A stretch of 54,890 nucleotides of DNA from Bacteroidota bacterium (GTDB lineage Bacteria; Bacteroidota; Bacteroidia; Bacteroidales; JAAAOM01). The stretch lies in assembly GCA_009908855.1 (NCBI GenBank), contig JAAAOM010000041.1, forward strand, positions 1 to 54,890, read 5' to 3'. The position numbers were made by a program, and so were the translations under genes. The notes below the pieces were generated by a model. The model saw only the letters and a list, made by a program, of their open reading frames with translations, was not told the origin of the DNA and did not search any database. Positions 41,480-50,326 of this stretch are shown one piece after another (the stretch's first letter is position 1; every line of letters begins with the position of its first letter).

Positions 41480-42826
41480 ATGAAAATTAATATCCTGATT
41501 TTACTAATGTTGCTTTTTACTTCTCATCAGTTAAAATCACAATTTTCAGAGAAACATAAGCAATATATTGAAATAATAAAAGAACATGTTTATGAAGATT
41601 ATAAAGGAATGTACCGTGAACCAGCCGGAGCACTTATACATCCCTTTATCGTGCCAGGTAGTGAACAGTATAGTAATATCTTATGGGATTGGGATTCGTG
41701 GTTGACCAATGTTGCCTTAAGGCAAATCCTTGAAGACACTGGTAATGAAAAAGATAAACAAGAAGCCTTACGGTATGAACAAGGATGCGTGATGAATTTT
41801 CTTGACTTTGGTGGAGGTAAAGATGGTTGGATACCCTTCTATATACATGAAAGCGATAATAAGGAAGAAAGGAGACCGGATAATATTTATGAATCTAATA
41901 TGCATAAACCCTGTTTGGCGCAACATGCCGCTTTCATAACCAAAATGAAAGGAGGAGATGCTGAATGGATTAGGGATAGATTTTATTATTTACAACAATT
42001 TGTAAATAATTATCTGGGGCATCATAAGCACAGGCCATCAGGTCTGTTCTTTTGGCAGGATGACGTTGCCATTGGGGTAGACAATGATCCAACCACCTTT
42101 TATAGACCACCGGAGAGCTCAGGATCAATATATCTTAATTCATTAATGTACAAAGAATTGAAAGCTACGGCCTACCTTGCTAAACAATTGAATTTAGGGG
42201 AAATTTCAAAAGCATACGAAAGAGATGCAGAAATATTAAAACAAGCAATCAGGGATAATTGCTGGGACGAATGGCTTGGTTTTTATTACAGTGTAGATTT
42301 CAATCTACTTCCATATCAAAAAGAAGAACATTGGGCCATTCACAGCGGCTTTCCAAGAACCTATAATAACCTGATCATGCGTATAGGTGTATGGAGCGGA
42401 TTTTTATCTATGTGGGCAGAAATTGCTACTCCTGAACAAGCTGAAAGGATGGTAAAAGAACATTTTCATGACACCTCAACTTTTAATGCACCTTACGGAA
42501 TCAGAACTTTATCAAAACAAGAAAAAATGTACAATGTAAGGGCATCAAGGAATCCTTCTTTATGGACAGGGCCAATTTGGGGTGTTTCAAATTACATGGT
42601 GTTCAGTGGATTACTTAACTATGGTTATGAAAAAGAAGCCCGCGAATTAGCGCTTGAAACAATAACCCTGTTTGGCAGAGACCTGGAACGTTTTGGTGCT
42701 TTACACGAGTATTACCTCCCTGAAAATGGTGAACCGGTTTTGAATAAAGGGTTTCAAAACTGGAATTATTTGGTTATGAATATGATTGCCTGGCTGGAAA
42801 ACAGAAAGCAAATCACAGAATTTTAA
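41480..42826 (+). CDS. GH63/trehalase-like glycosidase, exported
   Basis: The 448-residue protein has a signal peptide (INILILLMLLFTSHQLKS) and an (alpha/alpha)6 glycosidase domain: MYREPAGALIHPFIVPG, SNILWDWDSWLTNVALRQ, WIPFYIHES, RPSGLFFWQDDVAIGVDNDP (with a likely catalytic Asp), FSGFL-type helices (GVWSGFLSMWAEIAT), SLWTGPIWGVSNYMVFSGL and YYLPENGEPVLNKGFQNWNY. The closest families are GH63 and its mannosylglycerate-hydrolase branch and GH37 trehalases. A role on mannose- or glucose-containing oligosaccharides fits the GH92 and MFS neighbours. Confidence 0.78.
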   Translation: MKINILILLMLLFTSHQLKSQFSEKHKQYIEIIKEHVYEDYKGMYREPAGALIHPFIVPGSEQYSNILWDWDSWLTNVALRQILEDTGNEKDKQEALRYEQGCVMNFLDFGGGKDGWIPFYIHESDNKEERRPDNIYESNMHKPCLAQHAAFITKMKGGDAEWIRDRFYYLQQFVNNYLGHHKHRPSGLFFWQDDVAIGVDNDPTTFYRPPESSGSIYLNSLMYKELKATAYLAKQLNLGEISKAYERDAEILKQAIRDNCWDEWLGFYYSVDFNLLPYQKEEHWAIHSGFPRTYNNLIMRIGVWSGFLSMWAEIATPEQAERMVKEHFHDTSTFNAPYGIRTLSKQEKMYNVRASRNPSLWTGPIWGVSNYMVFSGLLNYGYEKEARELALETITLFGRDLERFGALHEYYLPENGEPVLNKGFQNWNYLVMNMIAWLENRKQITEF

Positions 42827-42852
42827 TTATTTTTAACCAAGTATTACAAAAC

Positions 42853-43443
42853 ATGCAAACAAATAACAATTTCCTGAAATTTTTGGCTAAAATAATATTG
42901 GTCCTGCTTATTTCATCTTTGTTATTTTTTTCATGTACCCATACACCTGAAACCAAACAACCGAATGTGCTTCTGATAGTAGCCGATGATCTTGGTTATG
43001 GTGATTTGTCCTGCTACGGTAGTAATGATATTGAAACACCAAATATTGATGCCCTGGCTGACAACGGTATAAAATTAGGAAACTTTTATGCCGGTTCAGC
43101 CGTTTGCACCCCTTCCAGAGTGGCCATGCTTACCGGTAAATTTCCCATTCGTTATAATGTTACCAAACATTTCTCTGATGTTACCAATGAGAATCTTCCT
43201 GTTACAGAAGATAATATTCCACACATGTTTAGGAATAACGGCTATGCATCTGCACATGTAGGAAAATGGCATCTGGGAGGTCTCCAGGAGCATGAATTTA
43301 CAGCCAGACAGCACAATGGACAGCGTATTGACCCCGGCCCCCTGCAGCATGGATTTGATCATTACCTGGCATTTATTGAAGATACGATCCGTGGCATTTT
43401 GCACAATGAAAAAATGCTTTACCGAAAAGGAGTAAATGAATAA
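42853..43443 (+). pseudogene. Truncated S1-type sulfatase
   Basis: The frame encodes only the first 196 residues of an S1 sulfatase. It has a lipoprotein signal (LLISSLLFFSCTHTP), the metal-binding NVLLIVADDLGYGDLSCYG, the formylglycine motif C-T-P-S-R in GSAVCTPSRVAMLTGKF, and GYASAHVGKWHLGG. Full S1 sulfatases have 450-550 residues; the rest, including the C-terminal metal-binding DHG-type and Lys-His residues, is absent, and no continuation is seen in any frame after 43443. Modification at the Cys could not give a working enzyme without the rest. It is probably a decaying gene in the sugar locus. Confidence 0.8.
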
Positions 43444-43762
43444 TACATTCCACACGCAAAAACCATATAATGGGAATATCATATCCGGTTTTTGAGCAGA
43501 TCAAAAGTGTAGAAACAAAATTAAATCAAACAATTAATATTGGTTTTTTTAGTTTTGATAAAAAATTGAGTATAATTATTACTATTTCATCTTTAAAATG
43601 AAACAAGTGTCATTAAAAATTTTATTCAACTCACAAACCCTACTTCTACTTATTGGGAAAATGATGATTTTAATTATGCAGATTCTTTTTCTGCCAACAG
43701 TCAGGCATCCAGTTATTGAAATTTAAAAAATAATCAGATGAATTCTACAATCATAATTTAAT
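43444..43762. other. Intergenic region after the truncated sulfatase
   Basis: About 320 AT-rich bases. No sulfatase C-terminus is detectable in any plus frame. Short open frames (for example 43598-43726, 42 codons) exist, but none looks like a known protein. Confidence 0.45.
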
Positions 43763-44248
43763 ATGGAGAAAACACGCTTTTTATCAAATCGTCAACTATT
43801 GTCATTATCGATACTCAGGATACTGGTGGGTTGGCATTTATTGTATGAAGGAGTAACCAAGTTTTTAACACCCGGCTGGTCGGCTTATGGTTATTTAATG
43901 AGTGCTGAAGGTTTTTTATCAGGGTTTTTTCAATCCATGGCATCCGATGCAACGATTTTGGAGATCGTTAATTTATTGAATAAATGGGGCCTCCTATTAA
44001 TAGGCCTTGGGCTTTTTATTGGATTATTAACGCGCCTTTCAATTTACTCAGGCGCATTGCTGTTATTGTTCTATTATCTTGCTCATCCCCCATTTATTGG
44101 AATTGAATATGGGTTTCTTACAGAAGGAAATTACCTCCTGGTTGATAAGAATTTGATAGAAATGGCCGTTCTGTTAGCCCTCTCTTTCTTTCCAACCGGC
44201 CAATATATCGGGCTCGACCGAATAATATTTAAAAATCAAGTTAACTAA
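43763..44248 (+). CDS. DoxX-family membrane protein
   Basis: The 161-residue protein has four membrane segments and the DoxX/DoxD pattern: LSILRILVGWHLLYEGVTKF, LNKWGLLLIGLGLFIGLLTRL, GALLLLFYYLAHPPF and DKNLIEMAVLLALSFFPTG. DoxX proteins are linked to thiosulfate:quinone oxidoreductase or other redox roles, but most are uncharacterised. It comes between a truncated sulfatase and a Gfo/Idh/MocA oxidoreductase. A role as membrane electron partner of the exported oxidoreductase is possible but only a guess from position. Confidence 0.85.
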   Translation: MEKTRFLSNRQLLSLSILRILVGWHLLYEGVTKFLTPGWSAYGYLMSAEGFLSGFFQSMASDATILEIVNLLNKWGLLLIGLGLFIGLLTRLSIYSGALLLLFYYLAHPPFIGIEYGFLTEGNYLLVDKNLIEMAVLLALSFFPTGQYIGLDRIIFKNQVN

Positions 44249-44282
44249 GAACACAGGATAACATATTGAAAAAAAATCGTTC

Positions 44283-45863
44283 ATGAAAATTAATCGAAGA
44301 GACTTATTGAAATCGCTTGCTCCTTTGCCATTGTTAGGAGTTTTTGGATTTGCGACGAATTGGGATTATCGAATAAACAAAAAAGAAAAAATAAAAAAAA
44401 ATAGTTTTATAAATGATCTAAATATTCATCCGCAAATTCCGCCACCTCCCCCACCGATAAAGGGAAAACCTGTAAAATTGGGTGTTATCGGAACAGGTAT
44501 CAGAGGCGAACAGTTGATGTGGGGATTGGGCTTTGTTCATCCTGATGCCATGGCCTACTGGAAAAAAAATTTACCAGAAAAGCTAGAATCATTCCGGCAA
44601 CAGGAAAAACTCAATATTAAAATCACAGCCATCTGCGATTTATTCGATTTCAGGGCAAACCAGGCAATGGAAACCTTAGGAAATGGTGGTGAAGAACCTG
44701 TTCGGTACAAAACGTATGAGGAATTATTGCACAAGGCCGATGTTGAAGCAGTTATTATTGCTACCTCCGATTTATGGCATGCTCCCATTGCTACTGCAGC
44801 CGCGAAAGCCGGTAAACATGTTTATGTAGAGAAACCCCTGTCGCATAAAGTAAATGAATTGTACCAGCTTAAAAAAACTGTTGAGCAGAGTGGTATAACA
44901 TTTCAGTTGGGACACCAACAACGTCAGCACCAAAGTAATTACACAGCCAGGGAAATATTAAATAAAAATATTGCAGGCCACATTAACCTGATACAGGCCA
45001 GCACCAACCGGAATTCAGATAATGGCGCGTGGCAATATTATACGTATCCTGAGCATCCGGAGTCCAGCATTGACTGGAGAAATTATATAAAGGGGTACTA
45101 TGATCTTCCATTCAGTCGTGAACATTTCTTCAGATGGAGAAAATACTGGAAATTCGGCTCCGGTTTAACCGGTGATTTATTAACGCATGATTACGACCGC
45201 ATGAACCTGATTACCGGAATGGGAATCCCACGTTATGTTACCGCCTCCGGCGGTATTTACACTCACCGTGATGGCAGAAATGTTCCCGATGTGATGCAGG
45301 TAGGTATGGAATTTCCGGAGTATTTTAAAGGATCAAGCCAGAAGTCCGGTAAAGAAAAGGGTATGTCATTTTTATACAGCGCCACATTGGGAAATCGTTT
45401 TAGTCGTGAAACCCTTCTTATGGGTCATGATGCCACCCTGGAGCTTAAAAACGATTTGCTGTTATGGATCGATAAAAACTCAACCCGCTATCAGGAAGTA
45501 TTAAATCAGGGACTGGTTGATGTAAATGAACCTATCCGTGGATTTACTGCTGAAAATGATGTGGATGCAATAACCTCTGCAACAGCACAATATTTTGCTA
45601 ATAAAGGGCTGCTATACGATTACCGGGATGAGAAACTGGTTGACATAACTCATCTGCATCTTAAGGAATGGTTATCGTGCATCCGGTCAGGGAATAAACC
45701 CAGTTGCTCGATAAACGATGGATTTGAAGAAGCCATTACCTCACTGATGGCCACACTTGCCTATAAAACCAACCAAAGGGTGGAGTGGGACAGGCAACAA
45801 CAAATAATTCAGGTGCCGGGCGTCCCAAATAATAAATTGGATGATCTTCTGATCAAAACATGA
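44283..45863 (+). CDS. Tat-exported Gfo/Idh/MocA-family oxidoreductase
   Basis: The 526-residue protein starts with a twin-arginine signal (MKINRRDLLKSLAPLPLLG), then a short proline-rich linker (PPPPPPIKG) and the NAD(P)-binding domain: GVIGTGIRGEQL, AVIIATSDLWHAP and the EKP motif in YVEKPLSHKV with the catalytic Lys. The C-terminal substrate domain includes FGSGLTGDLLTHDYDRMNL, with a likely catalytic His/Asp pair. Exported Gfo/Idh/MocA enzymes usually keep their cofactor bound and act on sugars or sugar derivatives in the periplasm. It is part of the mannoside locus. Confidence 0.85.
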   Translation: MKINRRDLLKSLAPLPLLGVFGFATNWDYRINKKEKIKKNSFINDLNIHPQIPPPPPPIKGKPVKLGVIGTGIRGEQLMWGLGFVHPDAMAYWKKNLPEKLESFRQQEKLNIKITAICDLFDFRANQAMETLGNGGEEPVRYKTYEELLHKADVEAVIIATSDLWHAPIATAAAKAGKHVYVEKPLSHKVNELYQLKKTVEQSGITFQLGHQQRQHQSNYTAREILNKNIAGHINLIQASTNRNSDNGAWQYYTYPEHPESSIDWRNYIKGYYDLPFSREHFFRWRKYWKFGSGLTGDLLTHDYDRMNLITGMGIPRYVTASGGIYTHRDGRNVPDVMQVGMEFPEYFKGSSQKSGKEKGMSFLYSATLGNRFSRETLLMGHDATLELKNDLLLWIDKNSTRYQEVLNQGLVDVNEPIRGFTAENDVDAITSATAQYFANKGLLYDYRDEKLVDITHLHLKEWLSCIRSGNKPSCSINDGFEEAITSLMATLAYKTNQRVEWDRQQQIIQVPGVPNNKLDDLLIKT

Positions 45864-45922
45864 TAATTATTAAACCCTGCTCTATAATTTGATTATACAA
45901 ACAAACTTAAAAACAACTAACC

Positions 45923-47083
45923 ATGAAAATCAGCAGAAAATCCATCCCGATATTCCTTGCCTTTCTGTGCATGGGCTTCGGTGATGTTGTAGGCCCGCTC
46001 ACAAGCCAGGTTCAGAGTGATTACAATTTATCCAATTTTTCAGCAGGGCTGATAACTTTTATGGGTTTCATAATGTTCGGCTTGTTATCTGTCCCGATGG
46101 GTATTTTTCAGGATCGACGCAGTAAAAAACTGGTACTTATACTCGGTCTCTCCGCTGCTTTTTTGGGGCTTATTATTCCCATGATTGCCCAGTTTTCGTC
46201 ATTTGTTTTACTGCTGGCAGCATTGCTATTGCTGGGTACCGGAGCTACACTATTACAGGTGGGAGGCAATCCGATTATGCGCGATGTATCGCTGGAAGGA
46301 AAATATTCACGCAACCTGTCATTTGGTCAGTTTGTCAAGGCTATCGGTTCCATTTCAGGCGCATTAATACCCCTTATGGCCGCACAGTTTTTTAACCTGG
46401 ACTGGAAAGTATTATTCCCTATTTATGCCATCATTGTTTTAATTACATTAATTTACATTCAGCTTACCCCAATTAAAGAAAAAAGCACGAATCAGCAAAG
46501 TACGGCCAGCTTAAAATCATGTTTTAAACTTATGCGTAATCCAACAGTTTTTACAATGGTACTGGCCATATTTTTATATGTAGGCGCTGAGGTTAGCATG
46601 AGTGCCAAACTGCCAAACTACCTCGAACTAAAATTTAATTTTGATATTAAGGAACTGGGATTATGGGGTACGTTGTTTTTCTTTCTTAACCTGATGATAG
46701 GTCGCTTTTTGGGCGGTGTAGTTTTAAACTGGATCAAGCCTGGTTTGTTTTTGATTATTTCTGTTGCCTTGTCTATTTTGGGAGTATTGGCCTTGTTTTT
46801 CGTACCCACCAGCACCTACGGTTTTATTGCTATTGCTGTTATCGGACTGGGATTTGCCAATGTTTTTCCGTTGGTATTTTCAATAACAATCGATTCGCTC
46901 CCTGACAGAGCCAATGAAATATCAGGACTGATGGTTACGGCAATCATCGGAGGGGCTATTATGCCACTGATTTTTGGACTGGTGGCCGACAGCATTTCCC
47001 TTATGGCCGGATTTCTTGTTCCTGCTTTAAGCTTTGTTTATATTCTTATTGTATCAGTCTTAAATCTTAATAAACCTGCGTAA
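45923..47083 (+). CDS. Sugar MFS transporter (FucP/GlcP-like)
   Basis: The 386-residue protein has twelve membrane segments and fits the FucP-type sugar-proton symporters: FLAFLCMGFGDVVGPL, LITFMGFIMFGLLSVPMG with the loop QDRRSKKLVLILGL, LLLGTGATLLQVGGNPIM with the conserved QVGGNP, and FGQFVKAIGSISGALI. Its substrate is probably a hexose released by the GH92 and GH63-like enzymes. The stop TAA overlaps the ATG of the ROK kinase by one base, so transport and phosphorylation are coupled in expression. Confidence 0.88.
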   Translation: MKISRKSIPIFLAFLCMGFGDVVGPLTSQVQSDYNLSNFSAGLITFMGFIMFGLLSVPMGIFQDRRSKKLVLILGLSAAFLGLIIPMIAQFSSFVLLLAALLLLGTGATLLQVGGNPIMRDVSLEGKYSRNLSFGQFVKAIGSISGALIPLMAAQFFNLDWKVLFPIYAIIVLITLIYIQLTPIKEKSTNQQSTASLKSCFKLMRNPTVFTMVLAIFLYVGAEVSMSAKLPNYLELKFNFDIKELGLWGTLFFFLNLMIGRFLGGVVLNWIKPGLFLIISVALSILGVLALFFVPTSTYGFIAIAVIGLGFANVFPLVFSITIDSLPDRANEISGLMVTAIIGGAIMPLIFGLVADSISLMAGFLVPALSFVYILIVSVLNLNKPA

Positions 47084-48171
47084 TGGATTATCTGAATGAC
47101 GATCGTATAGTACTGTTACTGGATGCAGGGGGAACTAATTTTGTTTATTCCGCAAAACAATTTGGCCGCGATATTGTACCCCCCCTTACCAAACCAGCTT
47201 ATGGCAACGACCTGGATGTATGTATAAAAAAAATGATTGAAGGCTTTCAGGAGATAATCAGTCAATTACCTAAAAAACCTGCGGCTATAAGTTTTGCCTT
47301 TCCAGGGCCGGCTGATTATCCGAAGGGCATTATCGGAGACCTGAAAAATCTCTCAGGCTTTCGTGGTGGTGTACCACTGGGCAGCATACTTCAAAACGCC
47401 TTCCATATTCCGGTATTTATAAATAATGATGGTGACCTGTTTGCTTATGGTGAAGCGTTAACCGGCATATTACCTGAAATTAATAAAGAACTTACGGAAA
47501 AGAACAATGCATTACAGTTTAAAAATCTTGTAGGCCTCACCCTGGGCACCGGATTTGGAGGCGGGATGGTATTAAACCAGGAGCTTTATCAGGGCGACAA
47601 TGCCATGGGTATGGAGGTATGGCTAATGGGTAATCGTTTTGATGTTAATGCGTTTGCTGAAAACAAGATAAGCACAGCAGCCATTATAAACACCTATTCT
47701 CAATATTCAAGCGATAAAAACCTTATGCCCAAGGATATCTATGAAATTGCCATGCAGCAAAAACCGGGAGATGCTAAAATGGCACAAAGAGCATTTGAAA
47801 TATTCGGTCAAAACTTAGGCGAAGTCATTGCTAACCTGATAACCCTGTTTGATGGAGTTATAGTTCTGGGTGGTGGTATTGCTGCTGCCGGGAATTTGTT
47901 TATGCCTGGTGTGATGGATATTCTAAATAGCTATTTCGAAATAGAAAATGAAAAATATTCCCGTATTGTACAACAGGCATTTTACTACAACGACAAACAA
48001 CAAAAAAGTAAATTTCTTGAAAGCACATCTGTAGCCATCAGCGTACCCGGAAAAGAAGAAAAACTGCTGTATAACCCACGCCCCAAAATTCCGATAGCCA
48101 TTAGTAAACAAGGTGCCGGCGAGTCAATTTTGCTGGGTGCGTATACTTATGCACTGAAGCAGTTGGGTTAG
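47083..48171 (+). CDS. ROK-family sugar kinase-like protein
   Basis: The 362-residue protein has the ROK/actin-like fold: ATP phosphate loop LLLDAGGTNFVYSAK, AISFAFPGPADYP, VFINNDGDLFAYGEALTG (catalytic-site NNDG), LVGLTLGTGFGGGMVLN and ITLFDGVIVLGGGIAAA. Such proteins phosphorylate glucose, mannose or related sugars in the cytoplasm. The zinc-binding Cys cluster (C-x-C-G-x2-G-C) of many ROK proteins is absent; the matching region reads MEVWLMGNRFDVN. It is the last gene of the locus and probably phosphorylates the sugar brought in by the overlapping MFS gene. Confidence 0.85.
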   Translation: MDYLNDDRIVLLLDAGGTNFVYSAKQFGRDIVPPLTKPAYGNDLDVCIKKMIEGFQEIISQLPKKPAAISFAFPGPADYPKGIIGDLKNLSGFRGGVPLGSILQNAFHIPVFINNDGDLFAYGEALTGILPEINKELTEKNNALQFKNLVGLTLGTGFGGGMVLNQELYQGDNAMGMEVWLMGNRFDVNAFAENKISTAAIINTYSQYSSDKNLMPKDIYEIAMQQKPGDAKMAQRAFEIFGQNLGEVIANLITLFDGVIVLGGGIAAAGNLFMPGVMDILNSYFEIENEKYSRIVQQAFYYNDKQQKSKFLESTSVAISVPGKEEKLLYNPRPKIPIAISKQGAGESILLGAYTYALKQLG

Positions 48172-48272
48172 CTTTTTTTACAATATGTTTGCCACCCCGA
48201 ATAAAAATCAAATCATTCAAAAATCTTTAAATCATTAAGGATTCTAATCCTACTTAAAAAGCAACCAAACAA

Positions 48273-50165
48273 TCATTTACCCCTATTATTAACCAACAAT
48301 TCATCTTTTAATTTTTTATACCTACGTGTAAAATACACGCCGTTTTGGGATTCCCTCAGGTCAAAACCAAAAGCACGTTTACTTACAACAATGATGGGTG
48401 GAGATTGAATACGTTTGAAATAGCTCATTTTAAACAATCGCCATTTGTGTTCTAAGTCATCAATGAATGATCGGACATCAGAGAAATAAGATTCAAATTC
48501 ACCATGATTTACACTCAGTGTTTTTGTTAACGTCCCGGCTTTATACATCTCCAAAATATTTTCGGGATCGAGCCTGAATTCAATAAATGCTCTTAACAAC
48601 TTATCGTGGTAAGGAAAATTAACGGGGTCTCCCATATTCTCATCCACATTTTGGGCAGCACTCAATTCAGCCGAAGCAGGTAAACTCATGGTTTCCCGGG
48701 GAATTAATTCACTACCTTTAATTTGATTGATATAGCCGGCTAATTGATAAACTTCCATTTTATATAAATCACCCAGTATGGATACCGCACCATTTACATC
48801 ACCATATAAAGTGGCATAACCAATGGCCGTCTCTGTTTTATTTCCGTTGTTAACAAATACGGCTCCCAGGGCTGATGCAATACCTGCTAAAATGCGTGCT
48901 CCACGGTCTCTGGCCTGCACATTTTCTTCATTCAGATCAGATAAACACACCGGTGTTTTACTACCGCTCCCGTCCATGCGCTCAAAAACCGTATTATTAA
49001 GCTGTTTAAGGGTATAATCAAACGATTCCTGAATGGTAACCGATGCATAATTGATTTGTAGGTTTTCAGCCAGTTTAAGGGCAGCCGATTTGGTGGTTTC
49101 CGAATTATATCGCGATGGCATGTTCACGGCATATACCTTTTCGGGGCCTAAAGCCAACGATAACAAGGTGGCACTCAATGCCGAATCGATACCCCCGCTG
49201 ATACCTATCACAACCGATGGATTACTCAATGATTCAAACAGTTTCTTAATACCAAAGGTCAATCCCTGGTATAATTCGAACGAATCCATTTCCTTACTTA
49301 CCGGCATGGCTGAGCGCCGCTTTTGAACTTTGTTGGTAATGGTTGCCCGTAATAATTCTTCGGTGTAATTATGTGCCACATTAAAAATACTTCCATCCTG
49401 GTTATAAATGGTGGAATTCCCTTCAAACAAATAAATGTTTTTCCCATTGTTTTGTATACCTATATTATTGGCATAGATAAAAGGTACCGGGTAATCTTTT
49501 AACCGGTCTGCTACTACCCGATGACGCTTGTCATTTTTTCGCCAGGTCCAGGGAGAACAGGATACATTAAAAATAATTTCTGACTCGTGTTGTTGAAGTA
49601 TCTTTACCGGATCAATGCTATAGTCGTCGCTCCACATATCTTCACACAGTATAAGCCCCAGTTTTACATCCTTACCCTTGATTTTAAGGGTAAAAGGTTT
49701 AAGCAATTCTTCGGCAGGTATTTTATTATCCCAGGCTTCTTTACGCATGGAATAAAAATGACGGGCATCTTCAAACTCCCGGTATTTTGGCAACAGCGTT
49801 TTGTGGGTTTTTCCTATAAGTTTACCGTTTTGAGCAATAAAGGCCGCATTGAATTTCCGCACACGGCCATCTTCATTAAGCTGATTCCAATCAATGTCAA
49901 TGTTACCCCAAATCACAATTAATCCGCCTGATGCATTGATTATATCTTCGTTATACTCGAAGGCATCTTTTATAAATGCTTCGTTCTCCCATTCATCACC
50001 TAAAAAATAACCAGGTACGGCCATTTCAGGGAACACAATCACGTCATCCTTGTTTCTAACGGCTTCATTTATCATTCGCACCATATTTTTCACATTCTTA
50101 TCGGGATGGCCTGGGACAACATTCATCTGGGCTACAGCTACATTAATTTCGGTTTGTAAGGGCAT
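48273..50165 (-). CDS. nadE: Glutamine-dependent NAD+ synthetase
   Basis: The 630-residue protein has an N-terminal nitrilase-type amidotransferase domain with the Glu-Lys-Cys triad (VFPEMAVPGYF; KTLLPKYREF; GLILCEDMWSD) and a C-terminal NAD synthetase domain with the ATP loop VVIGISGGIDSALSATLL, NEENVQARDRGARI and NNGNKTETAIGYATLYGD. It amidates nicotinic acid adenine dinucleotide to NAD+ using glutamine nitrogen. The domain order and length are normal for the glutamine-using form. It is convergent with the ROK gene; a weak AT-rich hairpin (48238-48251) lies between. Confidence 0.95.
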   Translation of the reverse strand: MPLQTEINVAVAQMNVVPGHPDKNVKNMVRMINEAVRNKDDVIVFPEMAVPGYFLGDEWENEAFIKDAFEYNEDIINASGGLIVIWGNIDIDWNQLNEDGRVRKFNAAFIAQNGKLIGKTHKTLLPKYREFEDARHFYSMRKEAWDNKIPAEELLKPFTLKIKGKDVKLGLILCEDMWSDDYSIDPVKILQQHESEIIFNVSCSPWTWRKNDKRHRVVADRLKDYPVPFIYANNIGIQNNGKNIYLFEGNSTIYNQDGSIFNVAHNYTEELLRATITNKVQKRRSAMPVSKEMDSFELYQGLTFGIKKLFESLSNPSVVIGISGGIDSALSATLLSLALGPEKVYAVNMPSRYNSETTKSAALKLAENLQINYASVTIQESFDYTLKQLNNTVFERMDGSGSKTPVCLSDLNEENVQARDRGARILAGIASALGAVFVNNGNKTETAIGYATLYGDVNGAVSILGDLYKMEVYQLAGYINQIKGSELIPRETMSLPASAELSAAQNVDENMGDPVNFPYHDKLLRAFIEFRLDPENILEMYKAGTLTKTLSVNHGEFESYFSDVRSFIDDLEHKWRLFKMSYFKRIQSPPIIVVSKRAFGFDLRESQNGVYFTRRYKKLKDELLVNNRGK

Positions 50166-50260
50166 AACACAATCAATTTTTCCAAAAATAGGAAAAGATA
50201 GGCGTTATGCAATCAGGGATATGCTCATTATTACTAATTGCCCTGTTTGGAAATGGAAAC

Positions 50261-50295
50261 AAAAAAAGACCACCTCATAAATGGTGGCCTTTTTG
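50261..50295 (-). terminator. Rho-independent terminator after the duplicated-domain lipoprotein gene
   Basis: Stem arms GACCACC (50268-50274) and GGTGGCC (50283-50289) pair with one mismatch, and the flanking A and T runs extend it. On the minus strand the hairpin is followed by seven T. It begins about 30 bases after the stop at 50327 and separates that gene from nadE. Confidence 0.75.
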
Positions 50296-50326
50296 ATAGA
50301 GTCGCTACTTAGAATATATTGGATAA

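Noticed and set aside
43598..43726. 42-codon frame between the truncated sulfatase and DoxX genes
   Set aside because: No recognisable features; a second frame over the same bases looks equally likely, so neither is supported.
48238..48251. AGGATT-ct-AATCCT hairpin between the ROK and nadE genes
   Set aside because: Short, AT-rich stem with almost no loop; too weak to call a terminator.
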